This document shows, one piece after another, positions 8,009-18,779 of a stretch of 45,372 nt of DNA. The notes below the pieces were generated by a model. It saw only the letters and a list, made by a program, of their open reading frames with translations. It ran no database searches and had not been told where the DNA came from. Numbering within the stretch: the stretch's first letter is position 1; each line of letters opens with the position of its first letter. The position numbers were made by a program, and so were the translations under genes. Source of the DNA: Clostridia bacterium (lineage in GTDB: Bacteria > UBA6262 > WVXT01); assembly GCA_009619095.1 (NCBI GenBank), contig WJOT01000104.1, positions 1 through 45,372 on the forward strand, written 5' to 3'.

Positions 8009-9091
8009 TTAAGACCATTCTTTTATAATCTTTTCATACAGTTCTTCCATCCTTGATGCATTTTCATTCCACTCATAATTCTGTAGCACAAAGTTTCGAC
8101 CGGCTCTGCCCATTTCATCTCTTAATTTTGGACTTTCAATAAGTTTCATTATTCCTTCTGCGGTTCTCTGCGGATTTCTTCTTGGCACAATAAAACCCGT
8201 TTCTCCGTGCTTTACTACTTCTGGCAACCCTCCTGCGTCGGAAGCTATCACAGGAATACCGCATGCAGATGCCTCAATAACAGCCACTCCAAAGCTTTCA
8301 CTATCGGAGATAGAGACAGAAATAGAGAATCTATTTAAAATCCTCGATACATCGGAATGCGGCACATACCCTAAAAAATCAGTTTCGTTCTCTACTTCTA
8401 ATTCTTTCGCTAAACTTTTTAGTTGATTTTTAAGCGCTCCTTCTCCGACGATTAACAATCGGAGTCGCTTACTGCCGATATAATTCTTCCTCACCATTGC
8501 AAACGCCTCTATCAGATACTTAACTCCATACTTCTCTTCAAGAGTTTTCACTGTACCCACAACAAATTCATCGTCATTTCTTATTCCTTCTAACGGTTTA
8601 AACTTTTGGCAGTCAACTCCAAAAGGTACTACGGATATAGGATATTTTAGATTAACAAATTTCTTTGTTTGAATTTTCATTATATGGCTGGTACATGTAA
8701 TATAATCAGGAGCAACAAGATTTTTGCGCAATATCTTCTCTTTCCACTTCGCTTGATATGGAAAATCAAAAACATCACTACCCCATACTGAAAGTAATGT
8801 GGGATGAAAACCTGATAATCTTGAGAGTGTTCCATAACCACTTGCGTAATGCGTATGCAGTAAACTAGGACTAATCCGGCTTAGTAATTTTTTCAGATGC
8901 CATTTATTTAGAAAATAACCAGCAGGTGGAGAAAATGGGAGTATGTAGATACTGACATTATTATCAATCGGATTCTCAGTACGAGGAGGATGCATAGTAA
9001 TCAAATGAACCTCATAACCACGCTTTGTCATCTCATTAACCCATCGGACTGTATGAATAGAAAATGCTAATGCAAGATATGCAATTTTCAT
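8009..9091 (-). CDS. Family 4 glycosyltransferase (GT-B)
   Basis: A complete 360-residue GT4 enzyme. The N-terminal half shows ALAFSIHTVRWVNEMTKRGY and LLHTHYASGYG; the C-terminal half has FVVGTVKTLEEKYGVKYLIE and the E-x7-E motif in SDSESFGVAVIEASACG (about 272-288), which contacts the donor sugar nucleotide, followed by GIPVIASDAGGLPEVV. It transfers a sugar, usually with retention, onto the lipid-linked intermediate at the cytoplasmic face. Its start overlaps the stop of the next upstream gene by 4 bases (9088-9091), which indicates translational coupling. Donor and acceptor cannot be read from the sequence. Confidence 0.92.
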   Translation of the reverse strand: MKIAYLALAFSIHTVRWVNEMTKRGYEVHLITMHPPRTENPIDNNVSIYILPFSPPAGYFLNKWHLKKLLSRISPSLLHTHYASGYGTLSRLSGFHPTLLSVWGSDVFDFPYQAKWKEKILRKNLVAPDYITCTSHIMKIQTKKFVNLKYPISVVPFGVDCQKFKPLEGIRNDDEFVVGTVKTLEEKYGVKYLIEAFAMVRKNYIGSKRLRLLIVGEGALKNQLKSLAKELEVENETDFLGYVPHSDVSRILNRFSISVSISDSESFGVAVIEASACGIPVIASDAGGLPEVVKHGETGFIVPRRNPQRTAEGIMKLIESPKLRDEMGRAGRNFVLQNYEWNENASRMEELYEKIIKEWS

Positions 9092-10365
9092 TTCATTAAC
9101 TCGCTTGTCCTGCTTATTTTATTTTTCTCACGAAGGTATCCAAGCGAAAACCCAATAAAAGTGCTTGATATAGGTGTAAAACTGCATTGCGTTATCGTGT
9201 CAAAAATGATAAAGGAAATTATAATTAAAGATGCTGCAATAACATACCTATCATGACTTAAATAAACATTTGACAATCGGAATATCTTCCTAGAAATACC
9301 TATTATAGCAACTATCCATAAGAGATAAGCGGCTAAACCGACAATTCCCGTTTCGGATAAAACCCCAAGAAAAGCACTATGCGGCCTTAATTGAAGATTA
9401 AGGTTTCTGTAATATTCTGGTAATTCCACATTAAATACCCGAGGTAGGTGTTCCTGTTGCCTTGTAAAACTACCACTTCCTATCCCAAAAATCGGGTGTT
9501 GTAAGAAGGAGGCAATACTCATATCCCAAAGATAAAATCTATATAAAACGGTTCCACTCCCACTAAAGGCTGATTTAGTCCTTGAAACAAAAATCTCAGT
9601 TGAAACTGGTAACCTTTTTCCAATTAACAAAACAACTATTCCTGTCGACACAATAAAAAGTAAAATATTTTTTAATATTCGTTTTTTTGAATAAACCAGC
9701 GCAAGTATCAATACACTTGTTATTAGAAAAATCCAGGCAGTTCGTGTCAAGGTAGCAAAAATAGCCAGAACCATCGCCAGAATGAACACAGTCATTCGAA
9801 ATTTACCTTTTCTATTTATAAAAGCCAAAATGCACGCAATGATTAAAAATGTTTGTAAGATAAAGGAAGAATTACTAACAAAGATCCCTCTATACTGGGT
9901 CTTTAAATGGACAAAAATACCTCCAACAGTTTCAATAGCCACACCAATAATAATTCCCATAATAAAAAAATGGCGGTTTTTCTGGTTAGAAAACAAATTA
10001 GCACAAATATAAATTAAAACTAATGTCTCTATATAACGGAATATACTAATATATTGAACTATCTGCACATTTTCTGCTGCAAGTGTAGAAACTATCCTGG
10101 AAAAAATAACAAGTATTATGGATAGGAATAGAAACTGTTCAGATTTTCTTATTTTAGGACCATAATATATAAGACCACCATAGATAATTGGAATAGCAAA
10201 TGCTTCAAATAAATTGATACGGTAAGAGCTCGTAAGAGGAATTAGCCAATCCTTAAAATAACCGTGGCCATAAGGTCCAACAAAAATTAACAGAAAACCA
10301 AAACATGCGGAGATTATATGACCTATTCTTAATCTTAATCTGTAATGACTTTTATTTGTTTGCAT
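9088..10365 (-). CDS. O-antigen ligase / polymerase family membrane protein (second copy)
   Basis: A 425-residue polytopic protein with about 10-12 hydrophobic helices. The large loop contains GSGTVLYRFYLWDMSIASF, HPIFGIGSGSF and LRPHSAFLGVLSETGIVGL, the Wzy_C pattern with the conserved H followed by a helix beginning ETGIVGL. Lying within the flippase/glycosyltransferase block, it is the better candidate for the Wzy polymerase, while the 717-1922 protein may be a ligase; this assignment is inference. It starts 1 base after the stop of the upstream methyltransferase and overlaps the downstream GT4 by 4 bases. Confidence 0.87.
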   Translation of the reverse strand: MQTNKSHYRLRLRIGHIISACFGFLLIFVGPYGHGYFKDWLIPLTSSYRINLFEAFAIPIIYGGLIYYGPKIRKSEQFLFLSIILVIFSRIVSTLAAENVQIVQYISIFRYIETLVLIYICANLFSNQKNRHFFIMGIIIGVAIETVGGIFVHLKTQYRGIFVSNSSFILQTFLIIACILAFINRKGKFRMTVFILAMVLAIFATLTRTAWIFLITSVLILALVYSKKRILKNILLFIVSTGIVVLLIGKRLPVSTEIFVSRTKSAFSGSGTVLYRFYLWDMSIASFLQHPIFGIGSGSFTRQQEHLPRVFNVELPEYYRNLNLQLRPHSAFLGVLSETGIVGLAAYLLWIVAIIGISRKIFRLSNVYLSHDRYVIAASLIIISFIIFDTITQCSFTPISSTFIGFSLGYLREKNKISRTSELMK

Positions 10366-10366
10366 T

Positions 10367-11188
10367 CTATATAAGTTGTCTCATTTTCTGGCATATCATC
10401 ATTTCTGTAGATGGACTTTCTTTTGACACCCTTATAAGCAATATTTCAAGTGGAAATAAAATGACTCCATAAAGAAATCCAAGCACGTTAAATATACGTA
10501 CTGGGGACATTAGCAATCGCCATAAAAGAGATGGCCAGTTGCTTCTCGTATCTACTGGTATATTCATCAAAACAAACATTGGTACTCTTTTAACAATACG
10601 AAATCCTGCATCTTCTAAGATATTGCTTATTTCCTCAATTGACCTGCTTACTTGGTGTGTATTTTTAATAGTTTTACTATGCAAAAAGTTATCAGAAAAT
10701 ATGAAGTAACCACCTGAAGTAGTTAATCGGGATATGTTAAAAACTGCCTTACGAAATTTTTCATCATCTACAATATGAAAAAGCACATCAAATGCTGTAA
10801 TAACATCAAACTTGTCTTCAAAAAAATCTTCTCCCACCAGCGAACTACCAATATCGAGTCGTACGATTGAAAACTCTGGATATAATTTCTTGAGTCGTTT
10901 AACAGAAACTTTAGTAATATCTGACCCAGTGACTGATTTTACTCTAAGTGATTTCCAGATATCTAAATAGAAACCTGTCCCAGAACCAATGTCCAAAACT
11001 TTTGACTGTTCAAAATTCAAGCTTAAACTTCTTATGTGTTGATTAAAGACCTTTTTCCGCACTTTATACAACCAACGATTATAATAAACACCATAACCAG
11101 TGTGTCCAACCCCGCCAAGACCCCAATTATTTTGAAGGCGTTTCTCCCAGTAACTTTTTGCGTCAAATTCTACTATTTGCACTTTCAC
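10367..11188 (-). CDS. Class I SAM-dependent methyltransferase
   Basis: A 273-residue methyltransferase with motif I VLDIGSGTGFYLDIW (about 64-78), GSDITKVSVKRL for the ribose-binding acidic loop, and FDVITAFDVLFHIVDD for motif II. The N-terminal stretch FDAKSYWEKRLQ is common in polysaccharide-cluster methyltransferases. The C-terminal 40 residues are hydrophobic and may touch the membrane. It overlaps the upstream GT2 gene by 4 bases (ATGA type) and abuts the polymerase. It probably modifies the repeat unit or caps the chain. The acceptor is unknown. Confidence 0.87.
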   Translation of the reverse strand: MKVQIVEFDAKSYWEKRLQNNWGLGGVGHTGYGVYYNRWLYKVRKKVFNQHIRSLSLNFEQSKVLDIGSGTGFYLDIWKSLRVKSVTGSDITKVSVKRLKKLYPEFSIVRLDIGSSLVGEDFFEDKFDVITAFDVLFHIVDDEKFRKAVFNISRLTTSGGYFIFSDNFLHSKTIKNTHQVSRSIEEISNILEDAGFRIVKRVPMFVLMNIPVDTRSNWPSLLWRLLMSPVRIFNVLGFLYGVILFPLEILLIRVSKESPSTEMMICQKMRQLI

Positions 11189-12111
11189 ATTGAACCTTTT
11201 CGCTTACCGAAGTTCATTTGTATTCGTCTTTTAAGGCCCTTAAAGATATAATCCCAGTCTGCTTGTAGAAAATAAAAGAGGATTCTGCGCAAGAAAGAAT
11301 ATATTTTAAGAGGACAGTTTAAATAGGTTTTCCGACCGTAAAGTTTATCTATAATGTTACATTCTTTCTCATATCCTTTCTTCATGGCAACAGATGCTTG
11401 ATTACCTGTTTTAGCATCTTCATGTCTCCGTATTGCACCCCAAAAGTAAGGTACACGTTTAAATTCTGCCCCCCTAAGCCCGGCACGCAGAAAAAACTCA
11501 TAATCCATTGCAAGGTGGAATTGAGGATCTATCATTCCTACTTTTAGAAACAAAGTCTTTCTCCAAAAAGTAGATTGATTGCTGAGCGCCATTCCTTCAT
11601 ACCAATGCCCTACTACTGTAAAAGGTGTAAATCTGGATTCACCAATAATGTTATCTTGCTCGTCTACATCTAGCCTATTCCCGAATATGATATCCACATT
11701 GGGGTTTTCCTTAAATATCTCCGCTACCTTATGAAAACTACCAGGCAAATATATATCATCTGAATTTTGCCATCCTATAAAATGGCCGGTGGTCCTAGCA
11801 AATCCCTTATTGAGTGCCTCACTCTGTCCTGTATCTTTCTCGCTGACCCAATAAGTCAGGTACTTTTCGTACTTTTTTATTATTTCCACGCTCCCATCGG
11901 TTGAACCACCATCTACGATTATGTATTCAAGGTTAGGATAGCTCTGATTCAAGACGCTTATAATGGTCCGCTCCAAGAATTGGCCTTGATTAAAAGAGGG
12001 TGTCACTATAGAGATTTTAGGATAGAATGGGTTTTTCCCAAGTATTATTTTCTCATCAAATAATGGTTTTGGAACAAATTCTTTAATTTCATCAGATGTA
12101 TATCTTTTCAT
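11185..12111 (-). CDS. Family 2 glycosyltransferase
   Basis: A 308-residue inverting GT-A enzyme. KISIVTPSFNQGQFLERTI (about 32-50), EYIIVDGGSTDGSVEII, SEKDTGQSEALNKG and the GWQNSDDIYLPGSF motif with the DD metal-binding pair (about 113-126) match the WcaA/SpsA-like GT2 group. RRHEDAKT-GNQ near residue 228 is also typical. It has no membrane helix apart from a hydrophobic C-terminal patch and probably acts at the membrane surface. It lies 7 bases downstream of the flippase and overlaps the next methyltransferase. Donor unknown. Confidence 0.92.
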   Translation of the reverse strand: MKRYTSDEIKEFVPKPLFDEKIILGKNPFYPKISIVTPSFNQGQFLERTIISVLNQSYPNLEYIIVDGGSTDGSVEIIKKYEKYLTYWVSEKDTGQSEALNKGFARTTGHFIGWQNSDDIYLPGSFHKVAEIFKENPNVDIIFGNRLDVDEQDNIIGESRFTPFTVVGHWYEGMALSNQSTFWRKTLFLKVGMIDPQFHLAMDYEFFLRAGLRGAEFKRVPYFWGAIRRHEDAKTGNQASVAMKKGYEKECNIIDKLYGRKTYLNCPLKIYSFLRRILFYFLQADWDYIFKGLKRRIQMNFGKRKGSM

Positions 12112-12118
12112 TTGTTTA

Positions 12119-13639
12119 TTATAATCTTGACTTCATATTTAATAATTCATTAGTAACCCATCCCATCAGGCGCTTTCGCATCGGGTGAAGCCAAAAAGGG
12201 ATAAAAACAATTATTGAAAATGAGAGGATAATTATACTGTTTAATGCAATAGTATCAAATCTATCATTAAGTTTATGATGAATTAGCAGAGCTGATAAAA
12301 TACCAATCAAGCAGGCTATAATACTAGTTCTACTTGCCTTTGGTAATAATTCAATTATGGGAATCTTATGACTATAATGATACGAAATAGCAATCATCAG
12401 ACTCCCTGTAATTGAAGAAAATATCCAAGCGGTCACCACTCCTATGCCGCCAAAAATGTAGCCGACGGTCAAGCCTAAAATAGCGTTCATTAAAGCGGTG
12501 GTAATATGACTCAAAGTATTCCACTTAAGTTTGCCAATGCCCAAATAGGAAAAATAAGCCGGAACACTTAATGTGTTTATACACAAACTTACAGCAAGTA
12601 AAACAGAAAAGATGACAAAGATAGCTTCATAATGTCCAATCCATATCTCGGAAATCGATGGTGTCAATGCAATAATTATGGAATAAAATGGCAATGCAAT
12701 GTATACCATTAAACGATAATTATCTTCATAGATATTCTGAATGAGATTGGGATTCCTTTCCTGTAAGCCAGCGATTACAGGAACAAGCACCCGGTTAGCC
12801 TCAACAAGCAATGCCCGCAACTGCAGAATCATCCGACTTGCCATCTCGTAAAAACCTGTCATAGAAAGACCACCAAATTTAGTTAGCAGTACCTTTGTAA
12901 CAGGGTCACAAAGCATCCGGCTGATAGAAATTACCTGAAAATTAAGTCCGTAACCAACCATTTCCCTAAACAATTTACGATTCCACTGATAAGGAATGAT
13001 TGGTAGCGACGGAAGACGCCGTTTGAGTATTAACCAACTTCCGATTAGTATCAGACCGGCCTGAGTAACCTGAGAGTACGCCAAACCCATTAGCCCATGG
13101 GTTGGAACCAGCACAAAGCACAGGACCAGGTGAATTAGTACCCCGGCCATCAGGAGTACACTGCGAAGGTCAATACGCTGATACCCATCAATCGCTGCCT
13201 GAAATACGCTGGCAATCACCATAATCCATAAAGATAACAAGGCATAAGGGAGAATAGAGAGGGCTCCCTTGATATTAGCTACTGGCATAACGAGACTGAG
13301 TAACCAGCTAGCAAAAGGATAGGCAATCAATAAGACCAAACCAATAAATACGGTAACAGAAACAGCTGATGTCTGTATCACGCCAGCAACCGTCTCCTCT
13401 TCATTTCGGGCCACATATTTTGCCACGAACTTTACAACACTGCCAGAAAGACCCAAGTTAGCGAGCGAGGCGACTGAAGTGGTCGCCAGCACAACAGACC
13501 AGACTCCTAACTGTTCAACGCCTATGGTGTTAAGTAAAAAACGATAGAGTATAAAGAGGACTCCGCCAGTTACTATGACCTGCACTACGGACATAGTTGC
13601 GTTTCGAAATACTTGGCGTTTCTGAACACCTGTTTTCAT
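12119..13639 (-). CDS. Polysaccharide flippase (Wzx-like, MOP superfamily)
   Basis: A 506-residue protein with 12-14 hydrophobic helices and the MOP/Wzx organisation: an N-terminal helix after a short basic leader (MKTGVQKRQVFRNATMSVVQ), NTIGVEQLGVWSVVLATTSV, and a central amphipathic region around FREMVGYGLNFQVISISRML. Wzx proteins translocate undecaprenyl-diphosphate-linked repeat units to the periplasmic face, where Wzy acts. Length is at the upper end for Wzx but normal for the oligosaccharide flippase family. It lies in the operon-like block between a putative transferase and a GT2 with only 2-7 base gaps. Confidence 0.9.
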   Translation of the reverse strand: MKTGVQKRQVFRNATMSVVQVIVTGGVLFILYRFLLNTIGVEQLGVWSVVLATTSVASLANLGLSGSVVKFVAKYVARNEEETVAGVIQTSAVSVTVFIGLVLLIAYPFASWLLSLVMPVANIKGALSILPYALLSLWIMVIASVFQAAIDGYQRIDLRSVLLMAGVLIHLVLCFVLVPTHGLMGLAYSQVTQAGLILIGSWLILKRRLPSLPIIPYQWNRKLFREMVGYGLNFQVISISRMLCDPVTKVLLTKFGGLSMTGFYEMASRMILQLRALLVEANRVLVPVIAGLQERNPNLIQNIYEDNYRLMVYIALPFYSIIIALTPSISEIWIGHYEAIFVIFSVLLAVSLCINTLSVPAYFSYLGIGKLKWNTLSHITTALMNAILGLTVGYIFGGIGVVTAWIFSSITGSLMIAISYHYSHKIPIIELLPKASRTSIIACLIGILSALLIHHKLNDRFDTIALNSIIILSFSIIVFIPFWLHPMRKRLMGWVTNELLNMKSRL

Positions 13640-13641
13640 TT

Positions 13642-14397
13642 TTATTTTCTATTTAAATAATTTTTTAAACGGTGTGCTATTTTACCGGCTAGCCAACGAA
13701 TTTTAGATACTCTGATAGGGGTATCAGATGTACCTGAATACCCAACAACAATTGGCTTGGATGGAAGTGGCAACCATTTATGTCCATCACTTATAGCGCG
13801 TAATACAGCTCGGACTACTGCATGTTCTAAATAAAATCCGTTAGAATCATTCACCAGACCCTGAAATTTGGATAAGTAATCGAAAAAGAATGAAGGTTTA
13901 AAAGCAAATACGCGACAATCAGCCCACGTCAAATTTCTCCTCAAGTCTGCCATAATATAAATATCCTTGTTGTATGATAAACCCCTTGCAATTTTCCCGA
14001 TGTTTTTAATGAAATAACGTCCACTTATCTTGATTATATAATCAGAGTCTTTAATAAGATTTGAATGTTGAAGTGCGTATTTAATTATGAGTAGTTCTCC
14101 ATACCCCTTCCCAAATTCTGCTGGAAAATTTTGACCATTAAACTGAAGAATTTCAATTTCCCTTAATTTATACATCTCTGCAATTCTTATGATTTGGTCA
14201 ATGTTGTAGCCAGAATTTTCACAAAAAACTATTGAATACGAGGTCTTTTCTATCCATTTTTTCAGAGAGTCTATATAGTCATTTTCTCTGATTATAGGAT
14301 CATTTCTCTTTACAAAAATAACATTCTTTGGATTAATAGTTGCTGTTAAAAGAATACAAATTTTTTGTGGATGTAAATTAAATCCAGATTTAACCAT
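13642..14397 (-). CDS. Putative glycosyltransferase-like protein of a polysaccharide-cluster family
   Basis: The 251-residue protein begins its fold with ICILLTATINPKNVIFVKRN and continues with IVFCENSGYNIDQI, EILQFNGQNFPAEFGKGYGE and DYIIKISGRYFIKNI. I recognise this pattern from unnamed proteins of LPS/capsule clusters that are treated as glycosyltransferase-like, but no catalytic residues can be assigned with confidence. It may be a GT-A enzyme, with the D/N-rich segment IMADLRRNLTW as the acidic centre. It overlaps the methyltransferase upstream by 8 bases and precedes the flippase, so a role in repeat-unit assembly is likely. Confidence 0.7.
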   Translation of the reverse strand: MVKSGFNLHPQKICILLTATINPKNVIFVKRNDPIIRENDYIDSLKKWIEKTSYSIVFCENSGYNIDQIIRIAEMYKLREIEILQFNGQNFPAEFGKGYGELLIIKYALQHSNLIKDSDYIIKISGRYFIKNIGKIARGLSYNKDIYIMADLRRNLTWADCRVFAFKPSFFFDYLSKFQGLVNDSNGFYLEHAVVRAVLRAISDGHKWLPLPSKPIVVGYSGTSDTPIRVSKIRWLAGKIAHRLKNYLNRK

Positions 14398-15376
14398 TTC
14401 TATCCTTTATAAGCTTTAAGGCAAACTTTAGATGACAAGAAGAATGAAAAGTCTGAAATCCATTTTTGAAATAAACTATTTGGAACCGGAATGGGGCTAT
14501 ATCTAACAAACGCATTTGCAAATGGTTAACATCATAATGCCTTCCAAATCTAAACCCACACATTGGTTTATACACTTTAATTGCTTCAGTGTCTGTTTCA
14601 ACATCTTTCTCAAATGGATCAATTATATTTTCAAAACGTGTGGCCATATGTAATGGAATGATAAGCAGCATTCCCCCTGGTTTTAACAGTCTCCATGCTT
14701 CTCTTATAAACTCACTGTCTGCATCTCCCTCAAAATTATCAATGGCACAGTGAGCAACAATTTTAGTAAAACTGGCATCGGGCATAGGAATGGCTCGAAC
14801 ATCGCTTCCAATTTTCTTGCCGTGAACACCATTCTCAAATATCAAATCTTGTGAAAAAGCATTACATCCTATTCTCTCCGCAATAACTGCGAAAGGCGAC
14901 CCCCATGCCCCAACGTCTAACACTATATCTCCATTACATACTTCCAGCAATTCTAAGCTTAGATAATGTTCTAATGCCTTCTCAGGGAAATATCCATTTT
15001 CAACGAATAAATCGAAATAACCCATGTTCATATAGAGGTTACGATTACGTTGGAGATACTCCTGGAAACCAAATAAATAATCTGATGCAACAAGTTCAGT
15101 TACTGGTAACTCATTGACCTTAAGCGCTGCAAAAACTAATTCTGGTTCAGGATGGTCATAATACGAATACCTGTCTATCTTTGGATGTAAAAAATACCAC
15201 CATATTATGCTTGGATGTATAATATACCGATAAATTGTTCTAAGTCTACTTGGCATTAACTGTTTGATAAATAGAAGTAGTTGCCAATTTATAAAGAAAT
15301 TAATTTTAGCGCGATTTTTCGATTTACCACTTTTAATCAAATTCTTCCAAAATCTTACATTAGTTTCTTTTGACAT
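14390..15376 (-). CDS. SAM-dependent methyltransferase-like protein
   Basis: A 328-residue protein with a 120-residue N-terminal extension that includes a basic and aromatic stretch (residues 1-60), followed by a methyltransferase-11 core: IVLDVGAWGSPFAVIAE (about 131-147), ASFTKIVAHCAIDNFEGD, and WRLLKPGGMLLIIPL (about 207-221). The motif I glycines read DVGAWGS, slightly off the usual G-G-G spacing, so SAM binding is likely but not certain. It begins the tight block that runs without gaps to 3860. It may act on a sugar or on the lipid-linked intermediate. Confidence 0.72.
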   Translation of the reverse strand: MSKETNVRFWKNLIKSGKSKNRAKINFFINWQLLLFIKQLMPSRLRTIYRYIIHPSIIWWYFLHPKIDRYSYYDHPEPELVFAALKVNELPVTELVASDYLFGFQEYLQRNRNLYMNMGYFDLFVENGYFPEKALEHYLSLELLEVCNGDIVLDVGAWGSPFAVIAERIGCNAFSQDLIFENGVHGKKIGSDVRAIPMPDASFTKIVAHCAIDNFEGDADSEFIREAWRLLKPGGMLLIIPLHMATRFENIIDPFEKDVETDTEAIKVYKPMCGFRFGRHYDVNHLQMRLLDIAPFRFQIVYFKNGFQTFHSSCHLKFALKLIKDRNG

Positions 15377-15385
15377 AGTGACTAC

Positions 15386-15640
15386 CTAATTTTTGAAATT
15401 GACGAGGAATTTATGAATGATTTTTGGCATATATACATAGCGTCTTAAATGATAGCCCATAGATGCTGAAGAATCGAATTGGGCTTTCGCCACAGATCGA
15501 ATCGCTCGGTCACAGCCTGGATAAAGCCTTGTAAGTAGTGACAGCGACCATTTTCCTTTCAATCCAAAACCTTTTCAAGCTACCCGCGCATTTTTTTGTG
15601 CAATATACAACGCCCTATCTACATCTTTCCTTTTATTCAT
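15386..15640 (-). pseudogene. Small frame interrupted by an in-frame TGA
   Basis: From an ATG at 15640 the frame reads 21 residues (MNKRKDVDRALYIAQKNARV...), meets TGA at 15575-15577, then stays open for 62 codons with a protein-like composition (KGFGLKGKWSLSLLTRLYPG, then ASMGYHLRRYVYMPKII) to a TAG at 15386-15388. I do not recognise the family. The start lies 2 bases from the stop of fcl, as an operon member would. TGA serves as an ordinary stop elsewhere in the window, so this is best read as a decayed gene or fragment and not as recoding. Confidence 0.5.
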
Positions 15641-15641
15641 T

Positions 15642-17638
<1,997 letters not shown>

Positions 17639-17662
17639 CTTTTTCTCCTTGCTCGAAGACTA

Positions 17663-17684
17663 AAAGGGGGACGGGTACTTTTTC
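17663..17684. repeat. Diverged copy of the repeat that flanks the AbiE module
   Basis: The plus strand reads aaaagggggacgggtacttt, related to the 23-bp inverted repeats at 21682 and 23235 (aaaaaggggacaggctactt...). It lies just upstream of gmd. With the hairpin at 17825 it fills most of the 230-base gap between the regulator and gmd. Confidence 0.6.
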
Positions 17685-17824
17685 TTGTTCCCTCCTTTAG
17701 AGATATTTTAAAATATTCCTCCACTGCCCGCGGTTACTATTTCCGCCAATATTTAAATTGAACCATGACAAACAATGTAGCGGACTCAATGAATTGAACC
17801 TTTGCAATTTTTAGAGATTGAGAT

Positions 17825-17847
17825 GCACAGATTGAATCTGTGCCTAC
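17825..17847 (-). repeat. GTAG-headed hairpin
   Basis: On the minus strand GTAG is followed by an 8-base perfect stem (GCACAGAT / ATCTGTGC) around a TCA loop. It lies 22 bases downstream of the MarR-like gene. Confidence 0.8.
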
Positions 17848-17868
17848 AAATTGATTTTAGTTTTGGTG

Positions 17869-18408
17869 TCAGACACCGATTTTTCCGGAAATGGCTTCTA
17901 AAATATTAAGGTAACGATTATTTCTCTTCTGGATATTTCTGTCAGCTAAAAGGATAATTGAACCTTTACTGTTAATTTCTTCTGGAGTTCTTGCTCTGGA
18001 ATATTGTAGGTCCTTTTTTTCCATATCCCGTAAGGATATTTCCACTATATCAGCAAGTTCCCCTTTACCAAGAATGGTAAAGTTTCTCTCCCCTTTCTCG
18101 TAGTATTCTAAAACAGTATCTTGAATTTTCTCTTTTACTTTTTTCAAAGTGTCTATACTTCTCAATAAGTAACGGTGGGTCTTTTTTACTTTCTCTGCAA
18201 ACCCCCGGGGTGTGAGAATATACTGGACTCTTCTTCGATCTAATCCTTTTACCTTCACATAACCTTTTGCAATAAGCCTTTTCATAATCAAGTTTGTCAT
18301 TCCCAGAGATAGTCCAATTTGGTGGGAGATTCTTCTCTGAGTGGTATTCAGGTCTTTGCCAATTTCATCTATAATTTTGAATTCGTAATCTTCTGTTCTC
18401 TCGGGCAT
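17869..18408 (-). CDS. MarR-like winged-helix regulator, EPS-associated type
   Basis: The N-terminal 75 residues form a winged helix-turn-helix: NTTQRRISHQIGLSLGMTNL (recognition helix in LGMTNLIMKRLI), KGYVKVKGLDRRRVQYILTP as the wing, then RGFAEKVKKT. This is the pattern of MarR-family regulators that sit in exopolysaccharide clusters. The C-terminal 80 residues (YYEKGERNFTILGKGELADI...) look like a small sensory or nucleotide-binding-like domain that I cannot name. The ATG at 18408 has GGAGG five bases upstream, so I prefer it to the GTG at 18420. It probably regulates the polysaccharide genes downstream. The 25-base gap to the small gene at 18433 suggests possible co-transcription with the toxin-antitoxin genes. 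Confidence 0.8.
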   Translation of the reverse strand: MPERTEDYEFKIIDEIGKDLNTTQRRISHQIGLSLGMTNLIMKRLIAKGYVKVKGLDRRRVQYILTPRGFAEKVKKTHRYLLRSIDTLKKVKEKIQDTVLEYYEKGERNFTILGKGELADIVEISLRDMEKKDLQYSRARTPEEINSKGSIILLADRNIQKRNNRYLNILEAISGKIGV

Positions 18409-18432
18409 CGGATCCTCCACCTATACTTTTCC

Positions 18433-18639
18433 CTATATCTCGCCTCGCCGGAATTGCTGCCAGATTCTGCGAGTCTTAGAGGTTAATGCTTTGCGGGTAA
18501 ATCGATTGGCTTCTTCTAACCATTTTAGTTTCATTGCTGCTGGCAAGGACATATATTTCCGTATAGTCTCCTCACTTAGGCAATAATAAAATCCTGTCTT
18601 GTTTTTCTTATCTACTTTTCTTCCGTAATCTCTTTTCAT
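18433..18639 (-). CDS. Small basic protein next to nucleotidyltransferase remnant
   Basis: The 68-residue protein reads FYYCLSEETIRKYMSLPA, MKLKWLEEANRFTRKAL and ends IWQQFRRGEI. I recall this as a small conserved type found beside nucleotidyltransferase genes in many uncultivated bacteria, but I cannot name a family or function. The ATG at 18639 overlaps the stop of the preceding 47-residue remnant, which continues the chain of overlapping genes from mntA. It may be an orphan partner of the lost nucleotidyltransferase. Confidence 0.6.
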   Translation of the reverse strand: MKRDYGRKVDKKNKTGFYYCLSEETIRKYMSLPAAMKLKWLEEANRFTRKALTSKTRRIWQQFRRGEI

Positions 18640-18779
18640 TTGCTTTTCTTTATTATCTTCTTTAATATCTTTAGAGCTTCGACATCAGCCAGATCCTGTT
18701 TCCTTTTAGATTTCCTTTTTAGCTGGATAAGATGGTCGATGGAAATAAGTGGAATCTTAAAATTTCTTTTACATCTCAT
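18636..18779 (-). pseudogene. C-terminal remnant of a nucleotidyltransferase
   Basis: The 47-codon frame reads FKIPLISIDHLIQLKRKSKR, then KQDLADVEALKILKK, the usual C-terminal end of larger nucleotidyltransferases (final phrase of the type I-ID-LI--K---GR-QD--DI--L). The N-terminal catalytic region is absent. Its ATG overlaps the hepT stop (ATGA) and its TGA overlaps the next ATG. The hepT gene thus occupies exactly the place where the rest of this gene should be, as if the MntA-HepT module had replaced it. Confidence 0.7.

Noticed and set aside
15575-15577. TGA as a recoded (selenocysteine or alternative code) codon
   Set aside because: TGA ends several intact genes in the window (for example both clpX and the NSS transporter), no selenocysteine signal is evident, and the family is unknown.
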